Source: Gymnothorax reevesii (taxonomy: Eukaryota > Chordata > Actinopteri > Anguilliformes > Muraenidae). From it: 64,000 nucleotides of DNA. A model generated the notes under the pieces. That model did no database searches. It saw only the letters and a program-made list of their open reading frames with translations, and had not been told where the DNA came from. Below are positions 10,511-22,306 of this stretch, piece after piece; the stretch's first letter is position 1; every line of letters starts with the position of its first letter. Where the stretch lies: contig CM056573.1 in NCBI GenBank assembly GCA_029721435.1, positions 121,793,447 to 121,857,446 of the forward strand. Reading direction: 5' to 3'. The translations under genes and the position numbers were made by a program.

Positions 10511-11356
10511 CGGTGGTCATTCCAATGCAATAAGTAAACCATTGCTACGGGCAATTTCCGAGAAGGCCGTTTAGCCTGGAGCTTTCGCCCCTTCTTCATT
10601 CACCAGCGCAGAAGCTGTTTGTTACTCCACGCCATGGACACACCACAGCTATGCACACGAACCAGCTGGTCCTTATACACACCAAAGCAGTCCATAAGCT
10701 GTTGGTCCACTTTTAGCTGCTCCTGACTGTCCGTGTTTCCCTCTAAACTCAGACCCACCGGATTTCTACGGTCTCCGGTCTACACTTGGGTTTGTCGACC
10801 CATTCTGAAAATGTGTCTATATGGGGTGGATTCTAGCTTTCCCTCAATCCTAGTTAGTGTAGAAACGCCGGTGTACTCACCATAGTAGCCGTAGGTAGAC
10901 AGCAAATTCGAGCTTGACCTGCCGGACATTTGCACTACGTCCTCCACTTTTGCCATTGCGTTTATTAGAACAAGTTAATTTCATTAGATCTATACACATG
11001 TACTGCGTTTGAAAGCACAATATGCCCATTGATTCCTTCGGGAGACTTGTCAGTTTCACTCTGTGGACTCAGTCCCGAAAACTGCGTTCTGCTGCCTTAT
11101 ACCGCATAGATCCGCCCTCCACAGAGCTGGCCGGTCAGAAGAAAGTGGGCATGCGGGGAGTGGGGGCCATAGTGGAAGAGCCACCCCAATGAGGCGTTTC
11201 AGGCAGAGACTACTATGGACTACAAATGGGGTTTTTTGAGGATGGCAGTATGAGCGAAAGAAAGTACCCTTTTTTACTTTGCATGATCAGGAGTACTCTA
11301 GGGGAGTCAAAGACCAAAATATAAGCTTGGAGAAATAGCATAATCGGTCACCTTAA
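10511..11356. mobile_element. Right part of a split TTAA element (GCATAATCGGTCACC end)
   Basis: The terminus at 11339-11352 followed by TTAA (11353-11356) reads in reverse complement TTAAGGTGACCGATTATGCT. It matches the left end at 1457-1477 (AGGGGACCTATTATGCT) at most positions. The subterminal sequence (AAAAAGGGTACTTTCTTTCGCTC-like in reverse complement) resembles the same kind of teleost repeat. No coding sequence is recognised between 10511 and 11338. Confidence 0.45.
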
Positions 11357-13526
11357 ACATTTAAATAAATCAGAGGCAAAAGGGAAAGCTATCTTATATG
11401 AAGTTAGTACATTATCTATTTGTTTAATTCTTGCCAGAGTCCTGACATTTGATTTGTGGTTAAGGCTATTATTTACCATTTAGGCTCAGCCCATTTTGTA
11501 TTTAGGGGTGTCCCCTGCTTTTATTGGTACATGGTTGAATCAGCAGTTATTTGAAAAGCTGCACATATTTGTGTTGTTCTCAGAACAGCCCTTGCCTGCA
11601 GCTAGAACAACTCCACCCTGCATACAGTGCTTCCGGCTCCCAGCGGAGCTCAGATATGGGCTGCATTTCTACTCTGACAGCCAGCATCACCTCCAGCAGG
11701 GCACAGTTTGACCAACCAACCCCAATCCTCCTCAAAAATACAAGAAAAAACTTGTGCCTAGATGAGATGAGTCCTGTGATTGGCAGGGGCTCTGAACCTT
11801 CTCCAGAGAGGTGTGGGTGCAGGTTTTAATTATTCCAACCAAGCAGGTACACACTTAATTCTACTGACTCCTGAGGACCTTGATTAGTAGAATATGGTGA
11901 GTTACTACCTGGCTGTAATGAAAGCCTGCTCCTACTCCAGCCCGCTCTGTGTAAGATTAATAACCGTTGCCTTGGAGGAAACTGTTTAATTCATGGGTTC
12001 TTTGCCTGGCGAAATGGTTCAATCTGGGAGCTTTCTCACGTCACACATTTGAGAGCTGAAAAAGGGTTCCAGTATGGAGACTTAGAACCTCTTGCTGTTT
12101 GTGTACACTGATTTAGCACTGCTACAACCAGAACTTCAGGCTTTGCATTAACAGCCTTGCTGTTGAATGTGTGGTTGCAAGTCTTAGAACTACGTGCACT
12201 CAATATGAACTACTACTGCGAGGACTACAATACACTCTTGAAAAGCGCACTGCAGTTCTTGCATATTTGCACTGCAAACACACGCTCGTAAAGTTAACAT
12301 TACACACCCGAAATTAACACCACTGCTGTCACAGCCAAACACATGCAATCCATATAACTTTATTAGGGCTAAAGCATAAATTTGCCTACTCTCTGGAAAG
12401 GGTCTTTTGAGATTATATTTTTGCAGAATTTAGTACATTCCAGTTCTAGAATTCCGCAGCCTTTCTAGACAGTGCATAATTTCCAGAGGCATGGTGTCAT
12501 TTCCTATATGCTCAAACAGATTGTAGCTCTAGCTCTCTCAGGCTCAGGGCACTCGAGGTAAATAGAAATGGCTGCCTGTCAGGGGGATTTTGGGATGCTG
12601 GATGAGTGGTGTCAGTGTTGACCTTGGGCAGCAGGCCCTGTGGGGTGGCCCATGTTGCTTTGTGTGTTTTTGCACCATTGCTCTCCCCAGCTTCACGTGG
12701 CTGTTTGAAGCCAGTGGTAGGTGGTTGAAGGCTTTCCTGCTTGTACAGAAATAGAAGCTTTTAGGGGAACAATATGGCTGGTTCTCTGTGGTTCTGGGTG
12801 GAGAAGTATAAGATTTTTGTGTCATGGTTAGGCAGTGCAAGCACAATGCAGACTCCTGATCACTGAAAAATGCTAATGTGGATCTGTCGTTGTGGCAAAA
12901 AGTTAAACTCTCCAATTAAGAATTGCTGGAAATCTTTATAAATCCTGGATGTTCAATATACATGTTAATTGTTGGTTCTCAGGGTTTTGAAATGATTCTG
13001 ATGCGTTTTTCTCCTGCATCATAAATTTCAACTAAATTTATCCTCTGAGAGGGCATTTATTTAATGCAAACAGTTCATTTTGTCATATCATTTGTTGAAT
13101 TACTCGGTCAGATAATAATTCAACTTGAATGGTTATCATATTACAGATATGGAAAACACTGTAATTTGTATAGTGCATTTTTTTCATAGTCCTTAGTCAG
13201 CTTGTGACATTTTGGTCTCACATTTCTGGACGTGCTTTCACTGTCCACTTTATTTCATTTTTATACCTTTGTTTCAGAGCCCCAAGGCTGCATGTAGCAC
13301 AAGTCACGGCACATCCATGTGCTTTTGATACGCAGCGCTTTGCTTCCCAAAGCAGCTGAACTGTACTGCATTTTAAAAAAAAAATCTTTTTGAAGGCATC
13401 GTGGTCCACCTCAAGGCTTAGCCCAGTGGGTAGTGGTAAATCCACAGGTCAATAATTTACATGTAGCATTCAAACAGGCAGGATGGTCAGATAGGACGCA
13501 GACTGCTATACTGCTACAGACTGCTA
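11357..13526. other. Non-coding stretch, old repeat remnants only
   Basis: No convincing exon. Around 11570-11880 there are motifs (CTCCAGAGAGGTGTGGGTGCAG and a TTCCAACCAAGCAGG-like stretch) reminiscent of common fish dispersed repeats, without clear ends. The minus-strand ORF at 12544-12915 (123 codons) has no motif and looks like chance. A short A-run lies at 13375-13383. Confidence 0.4.
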
Positions 13527-15115
13527 TACAGTTGCAATCAAAATTATTCAACCCCTGTTGCAATTTAGGTTTACTGGCAAAATTTACAAACTTTCAACTA
13601 TTTGCAATGAACAAATCAAATAAGAACAATTTTAAAAAGCTCAACACAACAAATATTAAAAGTGGCTTCTCCAAATTCAACACAGAATGCCACTTTTAAT
13701 GACTGCTGAAGGCTCAAAATTATTCAAACCCTTCATCATAAGCATCTTTTAATTAGTAGACCACCCTTTTGCTGCTATGACCTGCTGGAGATGTGACACA
13801 GCTTTTGGCAACATTCCCAAGGAATCTTAGCCCAGTCCTCATGGACAATGGCCTCCAGTTCACTAATATTCTAGGGTTTGCATGCTGCAATTGTCTTCTT
13901 CAAATCCCACCAGAGATTTTTTATGGGGTTCAAGTGAGACGAATGTGATGGGCACTCTAGAATCTTCCTGGACTTCTTCTGAAACCAAGCCTTGGTGGAT
14001 ATTGAGGTATGCTTAGGATTATTGTCCTGTTGGAAGGTCCAATGATGACCAAGCGTTAGCTTCCCTACAGACGGTATGACATTTTCTCCTTGGATATCCT
14101 GCTACTTGACTGAATCCATCTTGCCCTCCACACTTTGCAGGTTTCCAGTGCCAGAGGAAGCAAGGGGAGCTGCAGAGCATCAAAAAGCCTCCACAATTCT
14201 TCACTGTAGTCAGGGTTTACTTTTCAGCATATGCTTCCTCATTCCTTCTGCAGGCATACCACTGATTCATTAGCCCAAAATATTCCAGTTTTGTTTCATC
14301 ACTCCACAGAACAAAATCCCCAAACTTCTGTGGCTAATTTATATGGTTTTGAGCATATTGGAGCTTGTGTTTTTGGATCAGTTGTGGTGTAGGTCTTGGA
14401 GACCTTCAACGTTTAGTATGTGCCCTGCTATGCAAACTGAAACCTCAGTGCCTTCTGCCTCCAAGTCTTGCTGCAGATCTCCTGCAGTCACTCAAGGGTT
14501 TTTGACCGCCCTTCTCCTCAGGAATCTGGTGACAGCCATTGATAGCTTCCTCTTTCTGCCACATCCTGGTACAGTAGCAACTCTTCCTTTAACTCTGAAC
14601 TTGCGAACTATGCTTCCAACTTTATCTCTACAAACATTCAGTGCCTGTGCTACCTTTTTGTATCCTCGCCTCCTTGTTTGTGCCAGGCAGTGATCTCCTC
14701 TATTAGCTTTTTGGAAAATTCTCTTGACAGCCATATGTGTAATATGCAATCAAATGTCACTATCAACAAACCCCAAGCCAGTGCAAGTATTTGATGTGTC
14801 CTATCTCAAGCAAACCTGATGCAACTAATTAAGCCCTTGATTAGCTGCAGTAGGTGTACTTGAGACGACACCTGATTTGCAAATATGCTGTAATGACGGA
14901 TTCTGTTCAAGGGGTTGAATAATTTTGAGACTGCAGTTGTCATTAAAAGTGGCATTTTGTGCTGAAATCGGAGAAACCACTTGTAATATTTGTTGTGTTG
15001 AGCTATTTTAAAATGTTCTTGTTTAGTCTGTTTATGACAAATGGCTGAAAGTTTGTATATTTTGCCAGTAAACCCAATTTGCAAGGGGGGTTGAATAATT
15101 TTGATTGCAAATGTA
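13527..15115 (-). mobile_element. Tc1-like transposon, family A copy 1 (inactive)
   Basis: The element spans 13529-15113 with TA at both flanks (13527-13528, 15114-15115). The ends are CAGTTGCAATCAAAATTATT on the left and its near-perfect inverse on the right. The inverted repeats extend about 210 bp on each side, ending at a second AAAATTATTCAA block near 13717 and 14920, so this is the IR/DR type of Tc1 element. The transposase gene lies on the minus strand and is broken. Two further copies of the family are at 17158-18728 and 61298-62886. Confidence 0.9.
13930..14749 (-). pseudogene. Tc1-like transposase, family A copy 1, broken
   Basis: The minus-strand N-terminus (14492-14749) gives a paired-type helix-turn-helix DNA-binding region: MAVKRIFQKAN, ARRGYKKVAQAL-like, VGSIVRKFRVKGRVATVPG, then a basic RKRKLS stretch and FLRRRAVKNP before a stop. 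The catalytic part follows in other frames: a FVLWSDETK-like motif is encoded at about 14290-14330 (first catalytic Asp), and the next ORF (14019-14204) is out of frame with its neighbours. The stop after VKNP and later frameshifts make it non-functional. The intact enzyme would bind the terminal repeats and cut and paste the element into TA sites. Confidence 0.8.
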
Positions 15116-17036
15116 TATATTCATTTATCTCCCATAAATGAAGAAAGATCCTTTGTTTTACGCACTTGTATTACAACTTTCTTGCGTCGGCATCAACGTT
15201 TCTAATCCTCCTTTCTAATCCTCCATTTGCATTAGTTTCTAGTTTGTAGTTTATGTAAGTCAGTGGGATGAATAATTTGCTGGCTAACATGCTACCACTT
15301 TTTGCCATTGAAGTAATAAGTTGTATAAGTAACTGCTATTGTAGAAACTTGAATGTATTAATTTAATGGCGAAAAGCGTTAGCATGCTAAATTGTTCATT
15401 GCATTGACTTGAATAGTCTGCAAAATAGAGGCTAACGCATTTCTATAATTATCCAAACAATATAGTGCTGACATTTATGGGATAAGTAGAATCTCAAATT
15501 CGTGAACCAAATATATCAAACTTATTCAACTCCAGTGGTAATTTTCATTAAAAAAATTTGATGTCTCAGGCTCACTCAGATGCTCTATATATAGTTACTG
15601 TTGTAACACTCTTCAAGAAGAATAGGGGGTGGCGCCCACCTGTTTTTGGGGACACCCTGATTTGACTGGCTATGCCATTTGTTTTCTGGACCTCCACCTT
15701 AAGCTGATGTGTGGTGGGCATTCCACCATAAAAAGGCTGCATTTGTATCACCCAGGTGTGAGCTACATAATGGTGGTGGTGAGATGAGATTACCCCATAT
15801 GACTGTAAAGAGCTTTTAGTTTCTATGTGAAGGTACTGTATGAATGCACTGTTCATTCATTCATTGGAAGGAGCACTCAGCTGTTTTTCTGCAGCTTACC
15901 GATAAGCCTTCCTGGAGTTTGCTTCCAATAGCGCAAATGTATTTATTTGAATTGTGAATATCATATTGTCTGCAGGTTTAGGAGTGCATGCAGTATTGAT
16001 GACAGACCACACAGATTTAGGCAATTAAGTAAGGTGATCTCTTCCAGCTTTTTTGTATTTTTTGCCAGAGTTGAATTTGTCTCAGCCTCTGTTCTGGCCT
16101 GGCGCTGGACGTCTGAATCGCTACTAATGTGTATGAGATCACGCTCTGTCGTTTCAATCTGCTTCTATGTTTTTGGCTTGGTACAGCTAATGGCTCCGCT
16201 TATAAACGCTAGAGAAACGTGCTAAACTGCGTCAGAGCCGCTTTCTGTTTTTTCCTGTAAACTTTTCTTGTTGCAGATTCCCACAAGGCAGCCCATTATT
16301 ACCCTGTTATTACGATGAAAAGGATGCGCATTTGTCTCCATTTAAAGTTCATCAGTTTTCTCCTTTCATCTGCTTCCTATGATTTCAGTGTAATTTGACT
16401 CCTTAATTGTGTTTGAATGGTTGCAGCTTTCTCCCCAGTGAATTCTGCAGATATCCTAGGGCTTCAGGCCACATGGTGCAAGTGTCTGTTTTTCGCTTTC
16501 CACTTTCTAAATATTGGGCGTTGGTTTCACTTGTCTCCCTTCTTACTGAGTACCTTTCATGTTTGAACTTGCAGGAACGCTATCTTTTTAAGCACGGAAG
16601 CTCTCTGGGAAATGCCAGGACGCTTATACCAACCATTATGTCACCTCATGAAATGGCTTTTAGAAACCATCGAATTTTCATTCCAAGAAAAAAGGAAACT
16701 TGCCGCATGGAAGTGTGATGAAAATCTGGCCTAAATCTCACCTAAAATCAAAATCCTAAATTGTGTCTGAGGGCTTGTGTGCGGACCCTGCCCCTCATTG
16801 CACTTGTATAGTCACTCAGTCCTGTAGTGGTTGAGCACAGGCTAATTATTTTGTTTGGGGCAGAAAAATTCCCACTGACAGCTGCCTGGTAAGTTATTAT
16901 TTGAGTGGCTGTGAATGGCTGAAAAGCATTGTTATTCTTCAGGAAAACAGAAAAATAGAAAGAAGTCAAGTATTTACATTGTTTGAATACAATTGACTTG
17001 GATGACCGAAACATATTAATGCAAGCTTCTCGCTCT
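15116..17036. other. Non-coding stretch, nothing recognised
   Basis: Short ORFs on both strands (15572-15856, 15947-16225, 16407-16718, 16748-17014) lack known motifs and splice context. There is no clear terminal repeat. Confidence 0.45.
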
Positions 17037-17074
17037 CTGTCTCTCGCTCTTTCTCTCTCTTTTTATGTATGTGC

Positions 17075-17109
<35 letters not shown>

Positions 17110-17157
17110 GATGGATAGATAGATAGATGGATAGATAGATAGATAGATAGATAGATA
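17037..17157. repeat. Compound microsatellite: CT, GT, TA and GATA runs
   Basis: CTCT-rich sequence is followed by a GT run (about 17072-17096), a TA run (17096-17108) and GATA/GATG tetranucleotides (17109-17157), ending exactly at the left end of a Tc1 copy. The minus-strand ORF of Tyr/Ile/Ser and Thr/His repeats here is an artefact of the microsatellite. Confidence 0.9.
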
Positions 17158-18728
17158 TTTGCAATCAAAATTGTTCATTGTTCATAGCAAAATTTACAAA
17201 CTTTCAGCTGTTTGTGATAAACGGATTAAACAAGAACATTTTAAATGACTCCTACACAACAAATATTACAAGTGGTTTCTCCAAATTTAACACAAAATGC
17301 CACTTTTAATGACTGCTGCAGTCTCAATTATTCAAACCCCCGAATAGAATCCCTCATAAGAGCATATTTGCAAATCAGGTGTTGTCTCAAGTACACCTAA
17401 TGCAGCTAATCTAGAGCTTAATTAGTTGCAGCAGGTTTGCTTGAGGTAGGATACATCAAATACTTGCACTTGCTAGGGGTTTGTTGACAGTGACATTTGA
17501 TTGCACATTTGAAATATGGCAGTCAAAAGAATTGTACAAAAAGCTAATAAATCATTGCCTGGCACAAACAAGGAAAAGGATACGAAAAGATAGCACAGGC
17601 ACTGAATTTTTGCAGCGATACAATTGGAAGCATAGTTTGCAGGTTCAGAGTTAAAGGAAGAGTGGCTACAGTACCAGGATGTGGCAGAAAGAGGAAGCTA
17701 TCAATGGCTGTCACCAGATTCCTGAGGAGACGGGCGGTCAAAAACCCTTGAGTGACTGCAGGAGACCCGCAGTAAGACTTGGAGGCAGGAGGCACCGAGG
17801 TTTCAGTTTGCACAGTAGGGCGCATACTAAACATTGAAGGTCTCCAAGACATATACCACAACTGATCCAAAAGCACAAGCTCCAATGTGTTCAAAACCAT
17901 ATTAATAAGCCATGGCAGTTTGGGGATTTTTTTCTGTGGAGTGATGAAACAAAACTGGGATATTTTGAGCTTATGAATCAGTGGTATGTCTGCAGAAGGA
18001 ATAAAGAAGCATGTGCTGAAAAGTACACTCTGCTTACAGTGAAGAATTGTGGGGGCCTTTTTGATGCTCTGCGGCTGCCTTGCTTTCTCTGGCACTGAAA
18101 ATCTGCTAAGTGTGGAGGGCAAGATGGATTCAGTCAAGTAGCAAGATATCTAAGGAGAGAATGTCATGCCGTCTGTAGGGAAGCTGACGCTTGGGCATCA
18201 TTGGACCTTCCGAGAGGACAATGATCCTAAGCATACCTCAACATCCACCAAGGCTTCGTTTCAGAGGAAGTCTGGAAAGATTCTAGAGCGCCCATCACAG
18301 TCTTCCCACTTGAACCCCATTGAAAATTCTCCAGTGGGATTTAAAGAAGGCAGCTGCAGCATGCAAACCCTAGAATATTAGTGAACTGGAGGCCATTGTC
18401 ATGAGGACTGGGCTAAGATTCCTGGGGAATGCTGCTAAAAGCTGACATCTGCCTATGCATCACATCTCCAGCAGGTCATGGTGGCAAAAGGGTTTTCTAC
18501 TAAGTATTAAAGATGCTTGTCATGAAGGGTTTGAATAATTTTGAGCCTACTGTAGTCATTAAAAGTGGCATTTTGTGTTAACTTTGGAGATGCCACTTGT
18601 AATATTTGTTGCATTGAGCCATTTAAATTATGCTTGTTTGATTTGTTCATTGCAAATAGCTGAAAGTTTATAAATTTTGTCTGTAAACCTAATTTGCAAG
18701 GGGGGTTTAATAATTTTGATTGTAACTG
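17158..18728 (+). mobile_element. Tc1-like transposon, family A copy 2 (inactive)
   Basis: Same family as 13529-15113 but in the opposite orientation. The left end (TTTGCAATCAAAATTGTTC) abuts a GATA microsatellite and has lost its first bases. The right end is GTTTAATAATTTTGATTGTAACTG. The inner ends of the roughly 200-bp inverted repeats are visible near 17320 and 18540. The TA duplication is no longer clear on the right, where GTGTGTGT follows. Confidence 0.88.
17516..18381 (+). pseudogene. Tc1-like transposase, family A copy 2, broken
   Basis: It starts MAVKRIVQKANK at 17516, then loses the frame within 20 codons compared with copy 1. The helix-turn-helix and GRKRKLSMAVTRFLRR segments are still readable in other frames (about 17640-17740). 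A WSDETK-like motif is encoded near 17940. The last open part (18166-18381) contains GHHWTFREDNDPKHTS (second catalytic Asp) and SSHLNPIEN (third catalytic acid, Glu), after which the frame shifts where Leu-Trp is expected. The minus-strand ORF at 17544-18137 is its shadow. Confidence 0.8.
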
Positions 18729-21700
18729 TGTGTGTATATGCAAACACATACAGAGAATATGGTGTTTTAGTACATTTCTTTAAAGGTTTTTGAGTAATAT
18801 CGTAGCTTATGAAAATAAAAATAAATTATTTTTTAGACCATAAATCTAGAGTCTCTGCACCTGTAACAAAATTCAGTTGACTGATCTTCAGAGAGCATAT
18901 TGTCAAAAGGGGGGGGGGCAGACTGGAGGTCATCTTAATTTGACAAGGACAAGTACAGGGCAACATTTATTTCGGAGACATTGCATTTTGTTTGGCTTGT
19001 GAAGACTGTGCTAACAAAACCTCCTGTTGGGCAGAAAATGGCTCTATCTAGCACACGCACACAAAATGAAAAATGATCGCAACGGTTGACTTGCATAAAG
19101 TGCTCCGTATCGATTGGCTGCGTGTGCTGTGAACTTTAAACTGTGGCAAAGAGGCGGAGGATGTTTGTGTGTCTGTCTGTCTGTCTGCCCGTATTTGGGG
19201 AACTAGAACCGCACTTATTGACGATAAATGGATTTTTTGAAGCCTTGATACTAGCTTAAGGTGACTGCGCGGCGATTAAAAATAGTCATGCATCAGCACT
19301 TGCGACCTGTTTCGCTTGTGTTCGCGTCCTTCACGCCACTCTCGGCGCTGCTGAAATCCCCGCCTCGCACATCAGGAGGCCAAGGCAGCAGGCAGACGAG
19401 CCCCCTCCAGGCCAAGCTCGGTCTCTGCTTTTGTTTGGTAATCATATTCCCTCACACGACCAAAGTGTTCTTAACTGCAAGCGTATACATACAGACTGGC
19501 CAACACAGAGAAATACCTTTTGTTTTTTATTTGTTTGTTTGTTGTTGTTTTTTTTTTTTTGAGGAACTGCGACTGTCGACCTTTTTTCTGCGGAGAAAAA
19601 CGCCTTCTCTATTGCTGGGACTAAATGGGATATGGGATCCTGTGAAGGGAAGTTGGTCTATAAAATATTCAATTGGTCTATATTACTTGTTGAGGCTTAT
19701 TGTAACGTGCAAGCATTCATCTAAATATCAAAGTTATATTCTTAAGACATCTAACTATTTGTCGATAAATCATTGCCCGATGTATTCAATAGATTTTAAT
19801 TTCATATTTGAGAACTGCTAAATATAGCACTTTCAACAAAGCCAGCGAGACAGAAGTATTGACATCAGGATCATTTGCTGCTCCCAGATAAGTGCTGACA
19901 TGAGCCGAAGACGGATGACCCAACCTTTGTTCTGTTTGCCCCTTGTTATTTCTCGATGTTGCAGTTCTTCAAACGCTGTTTCTTCAGCCTGCATTTTTTG
20001 CCATGTCGCTTTTTTCGGAAAGTACATTTCCCCCTTTTCGTAACCGATTTTTATTTAGTGGGCATCTTAATTTCATGCCTGACCGAATTTCAAGTTTTGT
20101 TCATCCGTCGTAGTGCTGCTATCTGTGTTTCTGTGGAGAAGCTGTGAAGCTCTCTGCTTTTTCTAATTTCCCTGAGAAATGTTGAACTTTTTCTCGAAAC
20201 GACAGCTTTGAGTCTTAATCTGTTGATAATTTACTGTTTAGTTTTGTCCAGTAAATCGTGTCCCCATGGAACATGCTTGGAATAAATGTTGCCGGTACTA
20301 CATGGCGAGGGGCTGTTGTCTGGCAAATCGCACTGGCCAAACTTGTTAGATCACAGCTGTTGACTTCGGTCTTTTGGGTTTAATGCTGATGCTGTTCTAG
20401 TAAACAGCACATCACCAAATACGGTGGCTACTCTTGAGCTGTGATTGTTTCTGCTCTCCTATTGAATCACGCGAAGCAATCAAATCCGAGTAACCATGAA
20501 GCTTTTTCCCTTGCATCGGGGAACTTAACATTAGTTTCTTGTCTGTCGCCCAATTTTTAGGAATTTACTACTTTGAGGGTTTTCTTTTTTCTTTTTTTGG
20601 GTGGGGGTGGGCAGCTTTCGTTCCCGATTCTTATCTGTGCAGCTGTTACTACGCGATACGTATCTGAACACGATGATCCTGCCCCAACTTGCTGTTATAC
20701 CCAACTTCAGCCTTCTGCATTTGGGAGACGTTGACGTTGGACTGTTTTGCATGCGGTTCACGGTAGCTGGTCTCGAATTGTATTCGCATTCCTCCCTCCA
20801 GATGTGCATCATAAAAAAACACCCCTGATGTGCTGTTGTTTTGTCATCACCAATGATAATACGCGCGCAGCCTCTGGAGCTATGCACTAGTCAATACTTG
20901 CGCAGTTCCAGGTAGTCCTACATCTGTGTTGTGTTCCATAATTTCACCCAGTTCGACTTGGATGCACTTCAGTTGTCTTGCCATTTTTCTTCTCTCAGTT
21001 TACGAGCAGCTGTGAAAGTCCAGATGTGAGAATTCGATTGTGTACTTGGTGACTTATGTTCTGATTTCACTCCATTTTACCTGCTCTTGAATTTCAACCT
21101 CATTTTACAGCAGTGCCTTTGACCCAGCTCAGCCTCCCAACAGGAAGTTTTTTCTTGATGTCTGCAGAATTCATCTTCTGTATGTGTGAACTTTGTAACC
21201 TCTGATGTTCTAACTTTTATTTTTCTAATATTTTTTTTTTCTAATTTGAAAAGAGTTTCCAAAATTTTCCTTGTGAATTTGGGAGAGGTCAATATACTGA
21301 GGTCTTGGCAACCGAAAATTTAGGCAGGTTCTTATTTGTTAGGCAGTCCAATGAAGATTATTATTTTTGTTTGCATTAATGGCTTTTCTTTCTGCATCAA
21401 GGAGCGTCTGTTATAATTTCTCATGCATTGTCAACTATAACTTTGCTTCTCAAAGTAGTAAGCAAAAACAGAATCAGATTTGAATGTTGTTGACATTATC
21501 TTGTACGTAATGATTGTTTTTAAGAAAATAGCTGCAAGAAATCCTTGAATATTATTGCATAGTAACAATGAATATGTTCCCCATATCTCATTGTTTGAAA
21601 TGTTTTCTTTCATCCCCCATAATGGAGAAACAGTGGTCTTTTGATTGCCTGTGTTTTTTTTTTCCATACTGGTTATATGTTCTCCTTTATGACAGGGGAG

Positions 21701-22076
21701 TATGTTTTTCAATTGGTACTGGAACCAAAGACCTCATTCTTACGAGACAGGTTTTTCATCCATGGTGATGTATTGCTGTAGTTACTCCAGTAAGGTCTTA
21801 TCCATAAATTTGCCTGCTGATGTTTGCCTTGGTGGCCGCCTGAAATCTAGCAGCTACAGTTTTTGACTGCGGCTAAGAGAGTTGTTGCTTCAAGCCCCAA
21901 TCAAAAATCAGTGTTAGTATAGGGCCCTTACATTGGTTGGGGTGGATTGGCCCAGCTCAAATGAACTCTGACTGTAAATTGCTATGGGTAAAAGGGTCAG
22001 ACTGAATTAGTGTATCACAGAGATGTATAATGACCATTAACAGTGCTCCTGGATCCCCACTCCTGCTTTGTCCCAG
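18729..22076. other. Non-coding stretch; relatively CpG-rich 19.2-20.9 kb
   Basis: No recognised protein. A G-run lies at 18910-18918 and a CTGT repeat at 19172-19187. From about 19260 to 20900 CpG dinucleotides are more frequent than in surrounding DNA (for example CGCGGCG, TTCGCTTGTGTTCGCGTCC, ACTACGCGATACG, ATACGCGCGCAGCC). This could be a promoter or first exon, or simply an undermethylated unique region. The plus ORF at 19261-19821 contains a poly-T-derived Phe run and no domain. If the 22077 exon is a terminal exon, this is its upstream intron. Confidence 0.35.
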
Positions 22077-22306
22077 GTGTGATTCCAGATGAGGGGTGGG
22101 GTCCGCCGGTGCCCTTTTACAACTTCCTGTCGATCATGGATGAGGAAGTGCCTGGGTACGCCACACAGAAGCCTCCCAGGGTGAAGAAAGGCATGAGGAA
22201 GGAAAAGGAAGAGGAGGGGCAGAGAAGTGGAGAGGAAAGAGCTGTTGAGGGACCCTCACAGCCCCTCACGAGGCCTCCAGCGCATCACAAACACTCTGAG
22301 CTCTGA
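22077..22306 (+). CDS. Probable terminal coding exon of an ER-luminal protein (txndc16-like?)
   Basis: A pyrimidine-rich acceptor (TGCTTTGTCCCAG, AG at 22075-22076) opens a phase-1 exon that reads VIPDEGWGPPVPFYNFLSIMDEE, then a charged Lys/Glu-rich segment (VKKGMRKEKEEEGQ), and ends PAHHKHSEL followed by TGA at 22304-22306. The C-terminal HSEL resembles KDEL-type ER retrieval signals. In mammals TXNDC16 (an ER thioredoxin-fold protein, ERp90) lies next to PTGER2 with convergent 3' ends. Here a ptger2-like last exon on the minus strand at 43.2-43.5 kb faces this plus-strand exon, the same arrangement. The gene name is therefore an inference from synteny and the ER tail, not from recognised sequence similarity. 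Upstream exons were not found and may lie beyond the left edge. No clear AATAAA follows within 300 bp. Confidence 0.5.

Noticed and set aside
12544..12915. 123-codon minus-strand ORF
   Set aside because: No motif or splice evidence; composition does not suggest a protein.
17544..18137. 197-codon minus-strand ORF
   Set aside because: Antisense of the Tc1 family A transposase region; the same antisense frame recurs over the other copies.
19261..19821. 186-codon plus-strand ORF
   Set aside because: Contains a poly-Phe/Cys run from T-rich DNA and no known motif.
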